A DNA stretch of 64,000 nucleotides, taken from the NCBI RefSeq assembly GCF_035222275.1, contig NW_026946359.1, positions 1,178,001 through 1,242,000 of the forward strand. Reading direction: 5' to 3'. A model generated the notes under the pieces. It was not told where the DNA came from, searched no databases, and saw only the letters and a program-made list of their open reading frames with translations. Positions 32,069-43,294 of the stretch are shown one piece after another; the stretch's first letter is position 1; every line of letters starts with the position of its first letter. Both the position numbers and the translations under genes were made by a program. The DNA is from Podospora bellae-mahoneyi (lineage: Eukaryota > Ascomycota > Sordariomycetes > Sordariales > Podosporaceae).

Positions 32069-33434
32069 ACCCCGAGCGAGAAGAACGTTTCGGGAGTTTG
32101 ACCAGGCTGGTTTCCATTCTCACTCTCGAAACCAAAGTACACGAAAGAACAGCATAGCGTAGCATTTTCGAAATCACCTTAATCCCACGGCCGCCAAAGC
32201 AACTCTTACGAGATATATTCCGTCCTAGGGTAATGGATTTAACGAGGCAGGAGCATTTTCTTTTTTTCTCGTATTTTTCGTCGTCTTTTTTTCTTCTTTT
32301 CACTGGCTTTTCCCTTTTTTTATGACGAAGTTATGAGGTTCTGTAGCCAAACTAGGAAATACTAGTTTCAAAAAAGGGTATTTTCTCCTCGGGATTGCCT
32401 TTTATTTTCTGATTTATGGAGGGGTATGGATGGCCACATCTGTAGTCTCTGTCGCTGTTGTTATTGTTGTTTCATTTCATCACATTCATTTCGCGTACCA
32501 GTTTTTTTTAGAGAGCAAATCATGTAACTTTTTACTACTAGGGCAACAACAAATGGGGGGATGAAAGGTGGGTTGGGGGTGGAATGGAAGGGGGAAAGGT
32601 GTTTAAGAGTAGGGGTGTATCCGGCGCTGGGCTAAATTTCAGGTGTTCAGGATAGTGAAACTTTGCATGCTTTTTTTTATTTTATTTTTTATTTTTTTCC
32701 ATATGTTCCTTTGCTTTGTTGAGAAACGAGGGTGGGTGGTGGTTGTAATGTACGATTTTTAGAGAGGGTGGGGGATCGGATAGTAGCTGAAGAAAAAAAG
32801 ATTTGAGTACAGGATTGCTTGGTGGTGGTGAGGTGTGACGGCCATGAGGCCCGACACAGGACGCCCATACCGCGGACGAGAAACAGAGATATCTGTTGCT
32901 CCAAGCCAAGGCCCTGATATCTATCTGATAGTGTCTTTCTCGCATTCTGCACCCCCTCCTTATGTTTCTGCTGCTTTTTCCTTCCCTCTTTCTTCTCTTA
33001 ACTTTGAGTTCCTCTTGACCTTGCAGTTTGGGATTGTTTCCTTTTCAATACTTTGCTAGAGTGTTGAGACTCTTCTATATACAATCCACACGTAAAGAAC
33101 CTAAAAAACTTGCTTGTATTCCGGGGCTTACTTCGTAACCAGTCTGGTTCTCTTCACAACGGAATCTAAAGCTGATACGGAGCTACTCAGCCCACGCATA
33201 TCAACGTCACCGAACACCCCGGCGGCCATACTTCTCCAAAACAGAAGACACATTGATTTGGTAGTATTGCTAGATCCACAACATCAAAAATCTTCTGCAA
33301 GAATGCGTATTACTACGCTTCCCGAATTTACCCCCGACAAGGCTGCCGATTTATGCCCACCTACCCTGCCGTTTCGACAACCTCACAATAACCAACACTA
33401 CCACCCCCAACCCCAATATGAACCCAGCTGTCCT
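32069..33434. other. Intergenic between convergent RgsC/Rax1 and CSN7
   Basis: About 1.4 kb of T-rich 3' flank, with short T/A runs at 32260-32330 and 32668-32700. No gene is supported. Confidence 0.55.
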
Positions 33435-34793
33435 CTACTGACCAGCCCCATCTCTCGCCACCATATCCTTCAACGAGTTCTCCACCGCCTGAGCAATCAT
33501 ATCCCACTCCTCCGTATCCGTCATCAACACTTCGCCCGACCCTCCTCTGCTCAGCTGTACCCCGGCCGGTGGATATCGAGCGCCTCCTGCAGGGAATCCG
33601 CCGCCGAGATCTGGTTGCCCTGGCCCCGCTTGATCTTCTCGTTGTGGTGCCGAAGGAAGTGTGCTGCTGCCGTCCGAGTCATCAGTCAGCATTCTCTTCA
33701 GAGAGTTGTTTGGATGATGATGATGAGAAGAAAATGTCCGGACGTTGTGCGGGTTGTAATTGCCGTAGGCAGTAGTAGAAGCGTCCTGGGCGGCGTACTG
33801 GGGGGCAGCTTGAGAGTGGTAGTAGTTGTTCCCGGGGTTCCAGTTGAAAGCTCCCCCAGCGCCACCACCGCCTCCAGCAGCCGGATAGCCATGCGGCTGT
33901 TGAGAGTCATGGAGAGACTTTTGTTTCTTGTGCTGCTGCCTGTTGCCGAGGTTTCCGCGACCATATCCAGATGTGTATCGGGGTGATGAGGAGAAGGAGG
34001 GGTAGAAACCTTTTTTGCCCTTGTCATTCTTGTTTCCAGTCTCCTGTTCCAGGAGCTTCTCTGTTGTCTCTTGCCAGGCCGCTTCTTGCGCGGCACGGCG
34101 GTCGGCGTCGGCGCGGAGCTGGTCCATTTGTGCCGAGAGGGAGCTCAGGGTGGAATCGCAACGATCAGCCCAGGCTTGGAGGCTGGAGAGGAGCCCGCCA
34201 ATGGCGGTGGGGGCGACATCTCGGAGAGGAGCAACGCTGTTGATCTGGACGAGGGAAGCCTTGGGCTTGAGCTGGCCTTTGATGAGGTCGGCGTAGATGG
34301 AGCTGATCACAAGCTCCTCCAGAGATTGCCGGGTGGGCAGGTCGAGAGCTCTTTGGAGGGACGAGTAGCTCAAGGCCGGCTCGGTCCCATGGCCGTTGTT
34401 TTGGTTGGCGAGTGTCAGAAGAGACAGCTGACGGAGCTTCAGTCTCTGGGCATCGTTCAACTCGGGAAGACCTGCGGTGGACTTGTACGTTTCGTAGGTG
34501 CCATAACTAAAGATCTGGAGGAGTGTGAGGTGTGGGGCAAGCTCTGGATTCGAAGCAAGAGCTTGGATCTGAGGAGTCTGTAACAACTCGGTGAAGATGT
34601 ATGTATTCGGGGCCGAAGTCGCGCGGGAGATGAGGTCGGCGGCAGCGCGCGGGGAGGTGGCCGACTTGGTGAGTGCCAAGAAGGGCTACACAATAGGTGA
34701 GCAGGGTGCGGGGTGGGATACCATCGATGTAATCATGCCTATGGCGATGACGAAACGTACCTCGAGGGCATTGAGAGCTTTTGCCTGTTCCAT
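33435..34793 (-). CDS. csn7: COP9 signalosome subunit 7
   Basis: Seen: exons 34793-34761 and 34685-33435 (75-nt intron) give 427 residues. Exon 1 codes MEQAKALNALE and joins PFLALTKSATSPRAAADLISRATSAPNTYIF. A PCI domain follows, with LLQIFSYGTYETYK, LNDAQRLKLRQLSLLTLA, LSYSSLQRALDLPTRQSLEELVISSIYADLIKG and LKPKASLVQI. A coiled region follows (DQLRADADRRAAQEAAW). Known: this PCI arrangement is CSN7, a scaffold subunit of the CSN, which removes NEDD8 from cullins; in Neurospora the CSN affects the clock and conidiation. Odd: beyond residue ~235 there is a long Gly/Gln/Asn/His-rich tail (HHHHPNNSLK, a poly-Gly run) that exceeds the usual CSN7 C-terminus. It is probably disordered. Confidence 0.88.
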
Positions 34794-36646
34794 CTTGGAA
34801 ACTGTCTGAAGAACTCCGAGATCCTGCTTCAACCTGTCAAGTCAGAAACACAGTCGGAGGTGATGTTACTTGGGAATTCGAGAAAACGTTCAACAGATGA
34901 TTCCTAACTCTTGGGTGGTTGAGAGCTGGTGGATGTAGCTGGAAGGCAGCCTTGCAGCTGCGAAGTCATGGTGGGGCTCAAACAGAGCTGTTGACAAACC
35001 TGGGGTAAGGCTGGGATTATGTTTGCGCTTGCCCCGCGCTGAACAAATGTGGCTTCCAGGGTGCACAACCACTGGCGTATCGTGTTCCTGCATTACGAGC
35101 CCGCTCAGGATACGTAACCGCGAATAACTCCGCAGAAACGCAACAGGAGACATGTACCAGTCGAGCCATTTTGCAATTGTTGTCGTGCCACTTCCATTGG
35201 GCTTCTAGAAGATGACCCACCGTTTTCTGACCTGAAGTTTAATGTGCAGGGGATTCCCACCGCAAGGTTTGACCTGCTACAAGCGGGAGAACGTCCGGAT
35301 CGAAGCGGATCTTATCGACAAGAGCAAGGGTTCTCGTGTCCACAGCTTCTGAATCCGCGACGTTGCCGAGAAGAGCGAGAAGAGCGCACAGTGCGCCTTG
35401 TCGCTTGGGTCTTTCCCAGGAACCTCGTGCCGTCTCTCTTGTACCCGCATGTGCGTCAATATTCGACCAAACATCACGTACTAGAGACTGGCACAAGCTG
35501 CATTTGATAAGACTATTGGATTTATTGCTTCCTACGGGGCAGGCGGTGGGTGTGACCATTCAGGCCGCTCAAAATAGATTGCAAGAGGACTGCCGTCTTC
35601 GACACTGACCGAATGGTGGCCAAGTTTTAGACCCCGCGTCTGTAACTGTTCTCGATCTGGCAGGTTCTTTCTGACTGTGTTGTGTCCCCCTGATCTTGAG
35701 AGGATGAAGAATCGCGTGAGCATGCCCGTATTTCGGCGTATTCATCCACCAAGGCTTGACCAGGATTCAGCGGGATGGAAAAGTCACCCGTCCTCCCGGA
35801 CGCAGTGGGTGTTCCTGGCGGCGCGGCACATCCATGCCCACCCAGGCTACAAAGATCGAGAAACGTGCTCATTGTCACAGCCCGCACCTGAGCGGCTGGA
35901 CACAGTACCAACTCGAATCCGGAGACAGATCGTCAAACCTGCGATGCCTGTTTTCAGCCCACCCTCCACGTGCAGGGGATCCCAATATATGCTGTGTTTC
36001 CGTGTTGCTTGCGTCCATTCTAGCCAGAAGTTTGTAATACTTTCACTATAAAACAACCAATCTGGCCTCTGCGGCCTTGGAAACACTCGGCAGATATCGC
36101 TAGCAGCACTTACAAGAACTAAACGCAGTTAGTCGCATAGTGCGCCAAACACTGTATCACCATCCAACAGGGGCCTCCTTTGGGGACCACTGGGGACCGT
36201 CAACGCTGACAAACTCGGATCCGACGCTGCCGCACTTTGCGATATCTGGCACTTTGCCTTCTTTAACGCGCTCCTCTCCATTCACCAATCCTTCCATCTC
36301 ATTTACCTTTGCCGTCGGGTACCGTTTCGTTTTTTTGCCTTGCCTTTCTTGTACATAAGCAGCCCGCCCCATCTCCGCGAGGTGGCCTCGTTACCTATGC
36401 GTTATCTTTGAACGGTCAAAGCATTGTTTCACATCCACACTACTTTTCAAATGTTATAGCCTCCGAAGAAAACGAGTAAGACCGTGATCTCGGCGTCGCA
36501 TTCGACCGGCCTGTTTCTCTCCAGAGTAGCAATCGATTTCCGAACTTCACCCTGGCCAGCGAGTAGTTTTGTGGAGGAGGGAGGACGAGCACCTATCAAC
36601 CTATTCACTACTCCAGTATTACACGATATCGGGTGCCACCCCTACA
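34794..36646. promoter_or_regulatory. Long divergent region between CSN7 and the copper ATPase
   Basis: 1.85 kb with no convincing gene on either strand; open frames of 60-120 codons lack conserved features. A TATAAA-like stretch at about 36047 and a short direct repeat GGGGACC (36181-36197) are visible. Part may be an unrecognised RNA gene or 5' leaders. Confidence 0.45.
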
Positions 36647-39600
36647 ATGGCTCCTCCTCAATCACACTCGCTATCAGCGCCCCCCGCGCACATGGCTACT
36701 ACGACACTGAAGGTTGAGGGCATGACGTGAGTAGTCATAGCGGTTCAAAACCGTGGTGCTGTGCTGGTCTCTAACTGTCTCCATAGCTGTGGCGCATGCA
36801 CTTCAGCCGTTGAAGCGGGCTTCAAAGGTGTCGATGGAGTAGGAAATGTGTCGGTCAGTCTGGTCATGGAAAGAGCGGTGGTTATGCACGACCCCCAAAG
36901 AATATCCGCCGAACAAATACGAGAAATCATCGAAGACCGAGGATTCGACGCCGAAGTACTATCTACAGATCTCCCGTCGCCGGTTGCGCCGCGCAACTCG
37001 TTTGGCGTATTTCCTACGGACGATGGCCCGGCTATGATGGTCACGACGGTCAAGATCGAAGGGATGACGTGCGGCGCTTGTACATCTGCGATCGAAGGCG
37101 GGTTCAAGGACGTCTCCGGGGTAAAACACTTTAGCATCTCGTTGCTGTCAGAAAGGGCAGTGATTGAGCATGACCCAGCGCTTTTGGCTGCTGAGGCGAT
37201 ATGCGGGATCATTGAGGACAGGGGGTTCGATGCCGAGGTGTTGGAAAGTACGGAAAAGCAAGAAGAGGCGGATGCGCTAGTGGACTCGGGCAAAACATCA
37301 TCAACAGCCGCCACCACGACGGTTGCGATCGAGGGCATGACTTGCGGAGCGTGTACCTCGGCCGTGGAGGAAGGGTTCAATAATCTGGACGGAATTCTGC
37401 GCTTTAACATCAGTCTGCTTGCGGAACGGGCAGTGATCACCCACGATCCATTAAAAATTGCAGCGGACAAGATCGCCGAGATCATTGAAGACAGGGGGTT
37501 TGACGCCAAGATTCTGTCAACGGTTTTCGAGTCTTCGGATTCATCAAGTGGAGGCTCATCAACCGCCCAGCTCAAAATTTATGGGAACTTGGACGCTGCG
37601 GCTGCTCAGGGGCTTGAGGAGAAGCTGTTGGCGCTGCCTGGCGTCAGCAGCGCAAAGCTTGCTCCAAGTTCATCTAGACTAACGGTTGTGCATAAGCCAA
37701 ACGTCACAGGCTTGCGCGTGATCGTGGAAGCTGTCGAAAACATGGGTTTCAACGCCCTGGTAGCTGACAACGACGACAACAATGCGCAGCTGGAATCACT
37801 CGCCAAGACCAAGGAAATCAACGAGTGGAGGCGCGATTTTAGGATCTCTCTATCGTTTGCAATACCAGTGTTCATCATCAGCATGATTCTACCCATGTGT
37901 GGGCCCTTGGACTTTGGGTCTATCAGGCTCATCCCAGGTCTCTATCTCGGCGACGTCATGTGCCTGGGTCTCACGGTGCCTGTTCAGTTTGGCATCGGCA
38001 AGCGATTCTACAAGTCAGCATACAAGTCTATGAAGCATGGCTCACCCACTATGGACGTATTGGTCGTTCTGGGTACATCCTGCGCCTTCTTCTTTAGTGT
38101 CATGGCCATGTTGGTTTCGATCCTTATGCCTCCACACACTAGGCCAGCCACCATCTACGACACCAGTACCATGCTTATCACTTTCATCACACTTGGTCGC
38201 TTCTTGGAGAACCGCGCAAAGGGTCAAACTTCCAAGGCTCTGTCCCGGTTGATGTCGCTGGCCCCATCTATGGCCACCATTTACGCTGACCCCATCGCTG
38301 CGGAAAAGGCTGCTGAAGGGTGGAGCAAGGAAACATCTGCTGGTGACGCAAACCAGCCCCTGGATGGTTCTGCCGCTGAAGAAAAGGTCATTCCTACTGA
38401 GCTTATTCAAGTGGGAGACATTGTCATTCTCCGACCTGGTGACAAGATCCCCGCAGACGGTACCCTGGTCAGGGGTGAGACCTATGTTGATGAAAGCATG
38501 GTCACTGGCGAGGCGATGCCTGTGCAAAAGACCAAGGGCAGCAACGTGATCGGTGGAACCGTCAACGGCCATGGGCGTGTCGATATTCGCGTCACCAGGG
38601 CCGGCCGTGACACCCAGCTCAGTCAAATCGTCAAGCTTGTCCAGGACGCGCAGACCAGCCGCGCTCCTATCCAGCGCTTGGCTGATCTCCTTGCTGGTTA
38701 CTTTGTTCCTAGCATTCTGTTCCTTGGTCTCATGACATTCCTCGTCTGGATGATCCTCAGTCATGTCTTGCCCCACCCGCCTCAAATCTTCCTGGAGGAG
38801 GCCAGCGGCGGCAAAATCATGGTCTGTGTCAAGCTCTGCATCTCGGTTATCGTCTTTGCCTGCCCTTGCGCCCTCGGCCTTGCCACTCCCACCGCCGTCA
38901 TGGTCGGAACCGGCATTGGCGCTGAGAACGGCATTCTCGTTAAAGGCGGCGCGGCTCTCGAGACCACCACCAAGATTACCCAGGTTGTTCTTGACAAGAC
39001 GGGTACCCTTACTTACGGCAAGATGAGCGTGGCCAAGACGACCATCGTCTCCGCATGGGAAAACAGTCAATCCCTCCGCCGTCTCTGGTGGACCATTGTT
39101 GGTCTTGCCGAGATGGGCTCCGAGCACCCAGTAGGCAAAGCCGTCTTGGGCGCCTGCCGCACCGAACTCGGTCTTGGACCCGAGGGCACAATCGAGGGCA
39201 GCGTCGGCGACTTCACAGCAGCTGTTGGGAAGGGCATCAGCGCGCTCGTCGAGCCGGCCGTTGGTGGAGAAAGAAAACGGTATCAAGTCCTCGTGGGCAA
39301 CGTGAAGTTCTTGAGAGAAAACAACGTTGATGTCCCCGAGTCGGCTGTTGAAGCCTCGGAGAAGATCAACACCGCAGCCAACTCTTCCTCCTCTTCCTCC
39401 TCTTCCTCCCCTTCCTCACCCGCCCCCGTCCGTAAAGCTCAAGCAGGCACAACCAACATCTTCATCTCCATCAACGGCTCCTACTCTGGCCACTTGTGCC
39501 TGTCCGACACCATCAAGGAAAACGCCGCCGCCGCCATCGCAGTCCTCCACCGCATGGGTGTCAAAACCGCCATGGTAACCGGCGACCAGCGCCCCACCGC

Positions 39601-40231
39601 CCTTGCTGTCGCAGCCGCGGTTGGGATCCCCCCCGCGGACGTCTACGCTGGCGTGTCACCCGATCAGAAGCAAGAAATCATCAGACAGATTCAGGATTCA
39701 GGGGAGGTGGTCGCCATGGTGGGAGACGGCATCAACGACTCGCCTGCTCTTGCCACGGCGGACGTCGGCATCGCCATGGCTTCTGGTACGGACGTGGCGA
39801 TGGAAGCGGCCGATGTGGTCCTCATGCGGCCCAACGACCTGATGGACATCCCTGCTGCTTTGCACCTTGCGAGAACGATCTTTAGGAGGATCAAGATGAA
39901 TTTGTTGTGGGCGTGCATGTACAATGCTGTTGGGTTGCCATTTGCGATGGGGTTGTTTTTGCCGCTGGGGTGGCATCTGCACCCTATGGCTGCGGGGGCG
40001 GCGATGGCGGGGAGTAGTGTTAGTGTGGTGGTTAGTTCGCTGTTTTTGAAGTTTTGGAAGCGGCCGAGGTGGATGGAGGAGGGTGGGCTCAAGCCGAAGG
40101 GGGTAGTGGAGAGGATGGGTGATGGGATTGTGAGCGGGATGGAGGGGCTGTTGGGGGTTTTCATGGGGAGGAGGGGGGCTAGAGGGGAGGGGTATGTGCC
40201 GTTGGATGATTTGGAGAATGGGGGGCGGTAG
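36647..40231 (+). CDS. ccc2: Copper-transporting P1B-type ATPase (Ccc2/ATP7 type)
   Basis: Seen: exons 36647-36726 and 36787-40231 give 1174 residues. Three copper-binding HMA domains each carry GMTCGACTS, with CxxC at about 28, 122 and 213. A fourth HMA-like domain (~290-360) lacks CxxC. The ATPase core has membrane helices, TGEAMP (~600), CPC in FACPCALGLATPT (~719), DKTGTLT with phosphorylated D~763, SEHPVGKAV and GDGINDSPALATADVG (~1006). Known: CPC with DKTGT and HP defines Cu(I) pumps. Ccc2/ATP7 loads copper into the Golgi for multicopper oxidases and receives it from Atx1. Intron 1 splits the first GMTCGAC motif, which fixes the splice precisely. Odd: a Ser-rich run (about 8 Ser in a row) sits in the nucleotide-binding region near residue 895, and the last ~500 nt turn sharply G-rich. 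Confidence 0.93.
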
Positions 40232-41265
40232 GGTATGAGAGGGAAGGGTTGATGTTTGATAGGTATCTTACTGGGCATAAGGGAGGGGCGTTGGCATACA
40301 GGAGGTTTAGCTTTTCTTGCTTCCCTGTGTTTTGTTCTGTTGTCCTTTGGTTTTGATAGTGAGAGGTAGAAATGTTGTTGTTGAATTCCCTTTTTTTTTT
40401 TTTTTTCTTCATGGTATTTTGTTCATTTGCTTTGGTTTTGAGACGTAGTGCCGTATTTATATACCCTCTTTTTGAACGTTGAGCAATGCTCGTCTGCGGT
40501 CGTGTCGTGTATTTGCTCGAATCGATGTTAAAGTATCGTTGTCTCGTTCGAGCAGTTGCGATAGTCTTCGAGAAAGGAACCAACCTATTTAAATAACATT
40601 AACGAGAGCGGTGACGGTAAAGAGTGAGCCTTTCTCGGAAATAAACCAGAGGACAAGACTGCAAAACCAAGCACAGGAGCAACAGTGACAGATGTGACGA
40701 GTTTTGAGAACGTGCAACCTGTTCAGATAGGAAAGACAAGTGTGCCGTCATCCCCACCCTCCCTGCAGTTCAGCGTGCCTCGTGTGCAAAGGATTTGACA
40801 CAGTGGCGTCTTTAGAGCTGGGTGGTGGGTATGGGGAAGTGGAATGCGGTTATCTGTTGTTACGTCTGTGGCTGATGGCCTAACGACTCGACAGTAACCC
40901 GTGGGCAAGGCAAATATAGGAGAGAACTCCTGACACTCAGAGGGCAACAGTAAAGATAGCTATCAGGGTATACGCACGAGATAAGGAGATATATGTAACA
41001 GTGATACATGCCAGCCATACACAAGCCCTGGCTAAACCGCTACCACGTGACAACCGTCCGGAGAACTGTTCTACGCAAAGATGGCTTTTTGTGTTTGCCT
41101 GATGAGCCAATATAAAAATGACCTCCATTGCAGGAACCGCGAGAAAGAAATAAAAATAACGACACGAAAGCGAAAAACAAACAGCAACCAGATTCCCCTT
41201 GCAAAACTAAACAACCCACGCACCCACCCTTTTACAACCTGTGAGACAATCCAACGCCATATCGA
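40232..41265. other. Intergenic between convergent copper ATPase and chromodomain gene
   Basis: About 1 kb of 3' flanks with a T16 run near 40390-40405. No gene supported. Confidence 0.6.
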
Positions 41266-42658
41266 CTATGCCTTGGCAGATCTACCCCTTCTCCCCGGCC
41301 GCCCAACGGGCTTTTTTGCCGGCGCAACCTTCTTCACGGCCTTCGCCTTGCCCCTACCCTTAGCAGGGGCCGCCTTCTTTTCGGCTGCTGGCTTCTCCGA
41401 CTTCTCCTTCTTGGGCGCTGATACCTTGACGGCAGCATCCGCAGCCTTGGTCTTTTTTTGGCTCTTCTCAAACTCACGGACTAATTCTTCGGCTCCCATG
41501 AGGTTAGACCTGGGCTCCCAGGTGTTTTCACTTTCGGGATAGCCCTTCCACTTGACGAGGAACTTGTGAGCTTTGGTCTTGTCGTCGATTCCCGAGTCAC
41601 GGATGGCTTCGACTTCATAAACCTCTTCAGAGGCGACGCCATTAACAGATGTGTCCTTCTTGGGACGGCCGCCCTTGTTCTTGGGCTTAGCGATGGCCTT
41701 CTTCTTCTCAGTAGAGGGCTGTGACAATATATACACGTAGGAGGCATTACTTACAGCGGGCCCCTTGGGACGACCACGAATAGGCTTCTTAGCAGCCTCA
41801 AGTGAGAGTCGCGCACTGGCGGCCTTGCCTGCAGTACGGGCAGGCCTTCCGGCACGACCACGCTTTGCCGCTGGTGTCGCTTCAACTTCAGCTTCAGCTT
41901 CAGGAGACGTCTCCTCGATCTCTTCAGCCTTGCGCTTGCGGCCTGTGCTGCGGCTGGCGCTCTTAGGACCCGCACTGTTCCTAGCAGATTTTGGCGTAGC
42001 AGAAGACTTGCCAACACTCCTGGTTGAACGAGGAGTCTTCGCAGCCGGTGTCGACTTGGCGGGCGTCTCGGAAGAAGTCCCAGTAGAGGATCTCAAAGGG
42101 CGGCCCCGCTTTTTCGACGAGGAAGGCGCGAGTTCATCATCAAAGAGACTGGCACCCAAGCCCATATCGGCTTCTGGAAGGGCGGGCGGCATGTTGAACT
42201 GCTCGTTTATGATGAGATCCTCTTCTTCATGAAGGTTAACCACAGTCGGGCCAGCACCACCGGCGAAATCGAGAGCGACTGAGCTCTGTCTTGAGTATGA
42301 AGCCTCAACAGACCTGCAATGCGAGTTAATAATTGGGTCAAAATATAAAACAATTCAACATGAGACGGACAAGTGAGGGTGGGTGAGTGAGTGAGTGACG
42401 GGGTTTGGACCGCCAAATGAGCGACTTGTGAAAGTAGTGAAACTTGCCAAAGTCGCGTCGTGATTTGGGGGGAAAGAGAGGAGTGGCAGGGTCGTGGGTT
42501 CTTGTCGCGAGCTGCTTGTACAAAAACCGAGCGGGAAACTGAGGGAAGGCACAACACGACAAGGGTTTACAGGTGAGATGCCTGGTCACTTACTCTTGCA
42601 AGTCGCTTTGGATCAATTGGAGAGGAGCATCCTCCATGTAGTTATCCACAAACGGCAT
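41266..42658 (-). CDS. Chromodomain protein with AT-hook-like motifs
   Basis: Seen: exon 1 42658-42594 (MPFVDNYMEDAPLQLIQSDLQ) joins 42313-41266 across a 280-nt intron. That gives 370 residues, or 358 if a 36-nt in-frame candidate intron (41754-41719) is also removed. A basic Ser/Ala/Lys-rich N-terminal half holds GRP/RGR AT-hook-like cores (KRGRP, RGRAGRP, RGRPKGP, GRPKK). One chromodomain near residue 260 reads VYEVEAIRDSGIDDKTKAHKF, LVKWKGYPESENTWEPRSNL. The C-terminal tail is Lys/Ala-rich and ends GRPGRRGRSAKA. Known: the aromatic-cage residues (Y, W, W) that read methyl-lysine look present. Inference: a heterochromatin reader such as Neurospora HP1 partner CDP-2; it lacks an obvious chromoshadow domain, so it is not HP1 itself. 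Confidence 0.82.
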
Positions 42659-43294
42659 TGTGACAGCTGTCTAGTGATGGCTTATGGTGCTGGGCTATTC
42701 TGCACTTCGTCGCGACTTGGAAGACAGGCGGCCTTGGAAGTGAAAGTGAAAGTGAGCTCTAGACCAACCAGCGTGTCGCGAACAAAACGGCGCTGTGAGA
42801 GGGTGTCAGTAAAATGAGCCAAAAATCATAAAATCGCAGAAAAATTTTCAGATAAGAATCATACCTCGTAGATGAAGAAAATTCAACGATTTCTTCGACT
42901 TTTGCGATGCGGCGGTGCGTTGTATGTTCTGGAAAATGGTATGATGTAAACACGTTGTTTGGGGTTCGGGTAAGAGGTTGCAAAGTTCCTGGGTTGCGGT
43001 TGGCTTTGTTTGCCGTATTAGGTAAGGTTAATTAATTTCTTATTAGCAGCTGCCATGCCTACAAGGGCCAACAGTACTAGTGGGGTTTAGCATGCAATGC
43101 TCTTAGTGCAGAGAACTTGAGTAATATTATCCGATTATCAATCGAAGCAAGAGAGCATCGACAGGCAAAGCAACGTCATTTTCTTAACTTGTGAGAGAGC
43201 CAGCAGAAGAACGTAAATTTGCAATCTCCCACCCAACTTACAAAACAAGCAGCTATGTCTCGTATCTCACAAACATTGGCACCCCATCAGTTAT
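42659..43294. other. Promoter of the chromodomain gene and 3' flank of MetRS
   Basis: About 640 nt between two minus-strand genes. AT-rich around 42820-43060. No gene seen. Confidence 0.55.

Noticed and set aside
34794-36646. A coding gene between CSN7 and the copper ATPase
   Set aside because: Several 60-124 codon frames exist on both strands, but none has a recognisable motif, splice pattern or coding-like composition.
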